Source: Erythrobacteraceae bacterium CCH12-C2
Lineage (GTDB): Bacteria; Pseudomonadota; Alphaproteobacteria; Sphingomonadales; Sphingomonadaceae
Assembly (NCBI GenBank): GCA_001556995.1
Contig: LSKF01000129.1
Location: 1 to 64,000 of the forward strand
DNA length: 64,000 bases
Reading direction: 5' to 3'
Below, piece by piece: positions 62,114 to 64,000 of this stretch; position 1 is the stretch's first letter, and each line of letters begins with the position of its first letter. Under the pieces are notes generated by a model. That model was not told where the DNA came from and ran no database searches. It was given only the letters and a program-made list of their open reading frames with translations. A program made the translations under genes and the position numbers.

Positions 62114-62647
62114 TCAGCTGCCGGGCGCGTCCTCCTCAACATTGTTCCGATGCGCGCGCAATTCAGCCGCCAGCTTTTCGATCCGGTGTGACAGCCGCAG
62201 GATTTCCAACTGGGTGCGCAGGTTCACCTCATAATCGTGCCGCGCGGTGATGCGATCCTTTCGCGCCTGCCGGTTCTGGCTCATCAGGATGATCGGCGCC
62301 TGCACCGCCGCGAGCATCGACAGCATCAGGTTGAGGAAGATGAAGGGATAGGTGTCAAAGGGCACCAGACCCAGCAAATCCAGCGCACCGGTGTTGAGCA
62401 CAACCCACGTCATCAACACCACGCCAAAGCCGATAATGAAGCCCCAGCTTCCTCCGATCTCGGCGACACGGTCGGCCAGCCTGTCGCCCCAAGTCGCGTG
62501 GGCCTGCGCCAGTTCATCGGCGTCGCGCCCGGTGAAGCTGCCCGCCGCGACATGCTTCAACACCCGCTGCTCGTCCGCCTCCAGATCGTCGTAATCGCGG
62601 CCCAAGAGGTCGCGGGCGAGCTTGCGGGGATCGGCCTCGCGGGTCAT
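62114..62647 (-). CDS. DUF1003 family membrane protein
   Basis: The 177-residue product has an acidic N-terminal region and the DUF1003 block DRLADRVAEIGGSWGFIIGF. Two hydrophobic segments follow (GFIIGFGVVLMTWVVLNTGA and FIFLNLMLSMLAAVQAPIIL), then the conserved MSQNRQARKDRITARHDYEV and a helical tail. The function is unknown. Its ATG overlaps the lysyl-tRNA synthetase stop by four bases (ATGA), so it is coupled to that gene. Confidence 0.87.
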   Translation of the reverse strand: MTREADPRKLARDLLGRDYDDLEADEQRVLKHVAAGSFTGRDADELAQAHATWGDRLADRVAEIGGSWGFIIGFGVVLMTWVVLNTGALDLLGLVPFDTYPFIFLNLMLSMLAAVQAPIILMSQNRQARKDRITARHDYEVNLRTQLEILRLSHRIEKLAAELRAHRNNVEEDAPGS

Positions 62648-64000
62648 GCTTTCGCCAGCGCCTCCGCAATCAGTTGGCGGGTCGGAGCGATGCCGTAGAG
62701 CGCGATGAAGCTGCCCATGCGCGGGCCTTGTTCGCTCCCGAGGAGGGTCTCGTAAAGCGCCTTGAACCAGTCGCGGAGGCTCTCGAACCCGAATTCGGGC
62801 TGCTTGCCGATTTCATAGACGATGGTCTGGAGGTCCTCGGCGCTCAAATCGGTCGGTGCCTCGGCCAGCGCCGCATCGAGCGCCTGCAAGGCCCGCACCT
62901 CGCCGCCCACCGGCGCGCGCTTCACCAGCGTCGGGGCGACGAAATCGCGGTTATAGGCCAGTGCCTTCATCACCAGCGCATCGAGCGCCGGGTGCGCCGC
63001 CGGGTCGGCACCCTCGACGTAATTGCCAAGGTAGGACCACACCGCCTCGTGCGTCGCGCCCGCCCCGAGCACGCCGACCAGATTGAGCAGCAGGCTGAAG
63101 GGCACCGGCAGCGTATCGCCCGCACCGGGAGCCTCAGCGCCCTCATGCCGCTCATTGGCGCGCAGCAGGTGCCACACCGGGTTGCCCAGCTGCTTGTCGA
63201 TGTCTTGCCCCGGCAAGGCGGCGCGGAACTGCCAGTAATCGTCGATCGCCTTGGGGATCACGCCCGCGTGCAATTGCTTCGCGCTCTTGGGATTGGCGAA
63301 GATGTAAAGCCCAAGGCTCTCTTCGCTGCCATATTGCAGCCATTGCTCGATCGACAGGCCATTGCCCTTGGACTTGGAGATCTTCTCGCCCTTGGCGTCG
63401 AGGAACAGCTCGTAGATTAGGCCTTCGGGCTTGGTCCCGCCCAGCACGCGGGCGATCTTGCCCGACTGGATGCCGGAATCGGTCAAGTCCTTGCCATACA
63501 TCTCGTAATCGACGCCGAGCGCGACCCAGCGCATCGCCCAATCGACCTTCCACTGGCACTTGGCCATGCCGCCCAGCGCGGATTGTTCGACGATGCTGCC
63601 GTCCTCGTCGGTAAAGCGGATCAAGCCCGCAGCGGCGTCCACCACCTCGATAGGCACCTGCAACACCGCGCCGGTGGTGGGGCTGATCGGCATGACGGGG
63701 GAATAGGTGCGACGCCGCTCCTCGCCGAGCGTGGGGAGCATGATGTCGAGGATCGCCTCGAAGTTCGTCAGCACGCCCTTCAACGCGTCGTCAAACCGGC
63801 CCGAATTGTAGCAATCGGAGGAGCTGACGAATTCATACTCGAAACCGAAGCGGTCGAGGAAATCGCGCAGCATCGCGTTGTTGTGCGCGGCGAAGCTTTC
63901 GAACTTCTCGAAGGGATCGGGGATGCGCGACAGCGGCTTGCCGAGGTGCTCGGTCAGCATCGCCTGATTGGGGACGTTGTCGGGGACCTTCCTGAGGCCG
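62644..64000 (-). CDS. lysK: Class I lysyl-tRNA synthetase, 5' end outside the window
   Basis: Class I LysRS charges tRNA-Lys and replaces the usual class II enzyme in many alphaproteobacteria. About 452 residues of the C-terminal part are seen: EFVSSSDCYNSGRFDDALKG, the KMSKS-like KISKSKGNGLSIEQWLQYGS, and YIFANPKSAKQLHAGVIPKA. The frame stays open to the window edge (bases 63961-63999 read GLRKVPDNVPNQA before MLTEHLGK). The ATP-binding HIGH-like motif must lie beyond the edge. It ends in a 4-bp overlap with the DUF1003 gene. Confidence 0.93.
   Translation of the reverse strand, partial: GLRKVPDNVPNQAMLTEHLGKPLSRIPDPFEKFESFAAHNNAMLRDFLDRFGFEYEFVSSSDCYNSGRFDDALKGVLTNFEAILDIMLPTLGEERRRTYSPVMPISPTTGAVLQVPIEVVDAAAGLIRFTDEDGSIVEQSALGGMAKCQWKVDWAMRWVALGVDYEMYGKDLTDSGIQSGKIARVLGGTKPEGLIYELFLDAKGEKISKSKGNGLSIEQWLQYGSEESLGLYIFANPKSAKQLHAGVIPKAIDDYWQFRAALPGQDIDKQLGNPVWHLLRANERHEGAEAPGAGDTLPVPFSLLLNLVGVLGAGATHEAVWSYLGNYVEGADPAAHPALDALVMKALAYNRDFVAPTLVKRAPVGGEVRALQALDAALAEAPTDLSAEDLQTIVYEIGKQPEFGFESLRDWFKALYETLLGSEQGPRMGSFIALYGIAPTRQLIAEALAKA

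Overview
The window reads as the chromosome of a GC-rich alphaproteobacterium, most likely Sphingomonadales (Erythrobacteraceae-like). This is inferred from the gene set (TonB-receptor-rich, IorAB-type molybdenum hydroxylase, 3-TM gene-transfer-agent-type holin, class I lysyl-tRNA synthetase, TadE/TadG proteins, DUF6118 next to a MOBQ relaxase) and from the codon and base usage; no rRNA or other direct taxonomic marker is present.

Layout. 1-20.2 kb is core chromosome: a tRNA-Pro(GGG); a molybdenum-hydroxylase cluster (XdhC, MocA-like transferase, IorB- and IorA-like subunits) diverging from a TonB-receptor-like protein; a CitE-like lyase; a solitary holin; a DUF1295 / two acyl-CoA dehydrogenase operon; aroQ; accBC; a type II NADH dehydrogenase; a GFA/Lrp pair; and a degenerate histidine kinase fused by a 4-bp overlap to a polysaccharide deacetylase. 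It ends in tRNA-Ile(CAU) and tRNA-Pro(UGG).

20.2-35.3 kb is an accessory region built on the 3' end of tRNA-Pro(UGG). A 10.85-kb integrative and mobilizable element lies between two 17-bp copies of TCCTGTCTCCCCGACCA (20256-20272 and 31092-31108). It carries a P4-type integrase, an AlpA regulator, an AT-richer block of TadG-like, two TadE-like and one small membrane protein, a small exported protein, TraC/TraD-like proteins, a Ti/RSF1010-like oriT, a TraA relaxase-helicase and a DUF6118 protein. It has no mating-pair genes of its own. Directly behind its right end is a frameshifted remnant of a second integrase, and a 15/17 copy of the att core recurs at 35330-35346. This suggests an older, decayed element (OprB-like porin plus chemoreceptor) in tandem.

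35.4-46.1 kb: an ABC exporter-like pair, a Tet-family MFS transporter, a gene remnant, an OmpR-type two-component system, a large TonB receptor with a duplicated N-terminal linker, an exported retropepsin-like protease and GlpD. 46.2-55.5 kb is a complete chemotaxis locus: a chemoreceptor, STAS protein, CheA, CheR, CheB, CheD, CheY, CheW and an unknown 91-residue protein on the + strand, with a divergent CheB homologue that has lost the catalytic Ser and His. 55.5-64 kb: an M28 peptidase, EttA, a degenerate GGDEF protein, a flavin-nucleotide-binding protein, an RcnB-family protein with nine 11-residue repeats, a prolyl 4-hydroxylase, a DUF1003 protein and the 3' part of a class I lysyl-tRNA synthetase gene that runs off the window.

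Caution: all family names come from reading motifs by eye; no database search was run.
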